From an uncultured Eubacteriales bacterium (GTDB taxonomy: Bacteria > Bacillota > Clostridia > Oscillospirales > CAG-272): DNA of 6,372 bases. This document shows positions 5,947-6,372 of the stretch, piece after piece (position 1 is the stretch's first letter; each line of letters starts with the position of its first letter). The notes beneath the pieces were generated by a model. It ran no database searches. It saw only the letters and a program-made list of their open reading frames with translations, and had not been told where the DNA came from. Made by a program: the position numbers and the translations under genes. The stretch is from the NCBI GenBank assembly GCA_900321265.1, contig ONVJ01000302.1:1-6372 (forward strand), in the 5' to 3' direction.

Positions 5947-6372
5947 TCACAGAAGGAGGTTTACGTAATCCTCCGCGCTCGTACCCTGCTTTGATATTAT
6001 ATCCATCAGCTCGCCCGACATTCTGAAAAATTCGTCGGTCGGCCGGCGGTGCTTCGGGTATCCTCCCGATCTGAAGCGCTCGATAACGGCGCCGTATCTG
6101 TCTGCGGCGGCCGCCACGGCGTCCTTCCAGGAGATGTAGAGATCGTCGGCGACGTGATCCCTCGCCCGGGCGAGCGCCTCGGGATGAAGGATGAGCTCGG
6201 TCAGACAGACGGCGAGCGACGCGGCGTTCTCATCGATGTGGAAGCAGTTACGCCCGTCGATGGTATCCTCTGCTGCGCAGCTGCCCCGGACAAGGACCGA
6301 AGGAAGCGAGCATGCCGCCGCCTCCCTGACGACGAGGCCGTTGGTGTCGTAGGTCGAGGGGAAGAGGAAGAG
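5947..6372 (-). CDS. Glycosyltransferase, GT-B fold (GT4-like), C-terminal part only
   Basis: The frame enters from the right edge and ends at TGA 5949-5947, giving 141 residues with no start in the window. The first 50 residues (LFLFPSTYDTNGLVVREAAA, then LPSVLVRGS, then DGRNCFHIDEN) match the C-terminal donor-binding half of GT4-type glycosyltransferases. Asp9 and Glu17 hold the positions of the family's E-x7-E motif, the first acid being Asp here. The remaining chain is helical (Trp82 in ISWKDAV) and ends in a short tail, VNLLL. Such enzymes transfer a sugar from a nucleotide donor to a lipid or glycan at the cytoplasmic face of the membrane. The acceptor is not readable. Clostridial glycosyltransferases with very similar wording are common. 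It is on the same strand as the ABC operon, 73 bases upstream of it, but nothing shows a functional link. Confidence 0.88.
   Translation of the reverse strand, partial: LFLFPSTYDTNGLVVREAAACSLPSVLVRGSCAAEDTIDGRNCFHIDENAASLAVCLTELILHPEALARARDHVADDLYISWKDAVAAAADRYGAVIERFRSGGYPKHRRPTDEFFRMSGELMDIISKQGTSAEDYVNLLL
5996..6001 (-). promoter_or_regulatory. Possible -10 box for the downstream operon
   Basis: The minus strand has a perfect TATAAT inside the last codons of the glycosyltransferase gene, in an otherwise GC-rich region. Transcription from it would begin near 5989 and give a leader of roughly 115 bases before ATG 5873, including the 5900-5914 hairpin. No convincing -35 hexamer is found 16-19 bases upstream and no extended TG is at the right spacing, so this is weak. 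The box also fits the codons for Asp-Ile-Ile. Confidence 0.2.

Noticed and set aside
5951..5960. Strong Shine-Dalgarno-like agaaggaggt on the plus strand (anti-Shine-Dalgarno-like on the minus strand)
   Set aside because: No plus-strand start codon follows at a usable distance. On the minus strand the bases are simply codons for the last Asn-Leu-Leu-Leu of the glycosyltransferase, so the match to the 16S rRNA end is probably chance.

Overview
The window is a compact, almost entirely coding stretch in which every supported gene lies on the minus strand. GC content looks high by eye, and Ala, Gly and Arg codons favour GC-rich forms. Strong GGAGG ribosome binding sites precede two of the internal genes. 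Together with the glycosyltransferase sequence style, this fits a GC-rich member of the Firmicutes, plausibly a gut-type Clostridia/Oscillospirales lineage. It argues against Bacteroidota, which rarely use such Shine-Dalgarno sites. The taxonomic call is inference.

In transcription order (right to left): (1) 6372-5947 holds the C-terminal 141 residues of a GT-B (GT4-like) glycosyltransferase whose start is outside the window. (2) After a 73-base gap containing a small palindrome, 5873-3129 encodes a 914-residue secreted/membrane-anchored protein. It has a signal peptide, a first extracytoplasmic part with a GATase-like (GldG/DUF4350-like) segment, a central two-helix membrane hairpin, and a second large beta-rich extracytoplasmic part. 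(3) One base later, 3127-2180 encodes an ABC transporter ATPase. (4) Overlapping it by 26 bases, 2205-1330 encodes a six-helix ABC-2 type permease. (5) After a 61-base gap carrying a hairpin, 1268-1 encodes the first 422 residues of a three-helix membrane protein with a long charged coiled coil. It resembles the DUF4175-type proteins found near MoxR/DUF58/Bat-like genes, and runs off the left edge inside an 18-bp tandem repeat coding for Gly-Gln-Ser-rich units.

Genes 2-4 are translationally coupled and gene 5 probably belongs to the same unit. The arrangement recalls the GldA-GldF-GldG type of ABC system, in which an ATPase and an ABC-2 permease work with an extracytoplasmic GATase-like partner. 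Here it is joined to a DUF4175-like coiled-coil protein. A reasonable but unproven reading is an envelope-associated machine in which ATP hydrolysis acts on, or is sensed by, large surface domains, rather than a simple small-molecule exporter. The substrate cannot be read from the sequence.

No tRNA, rRNA, CRISPR array, insertion sequence or plus-strand gene is supported. No stretch over 300 bases lacks a gene; the two intergenic gaps are 73 and 61 bases.
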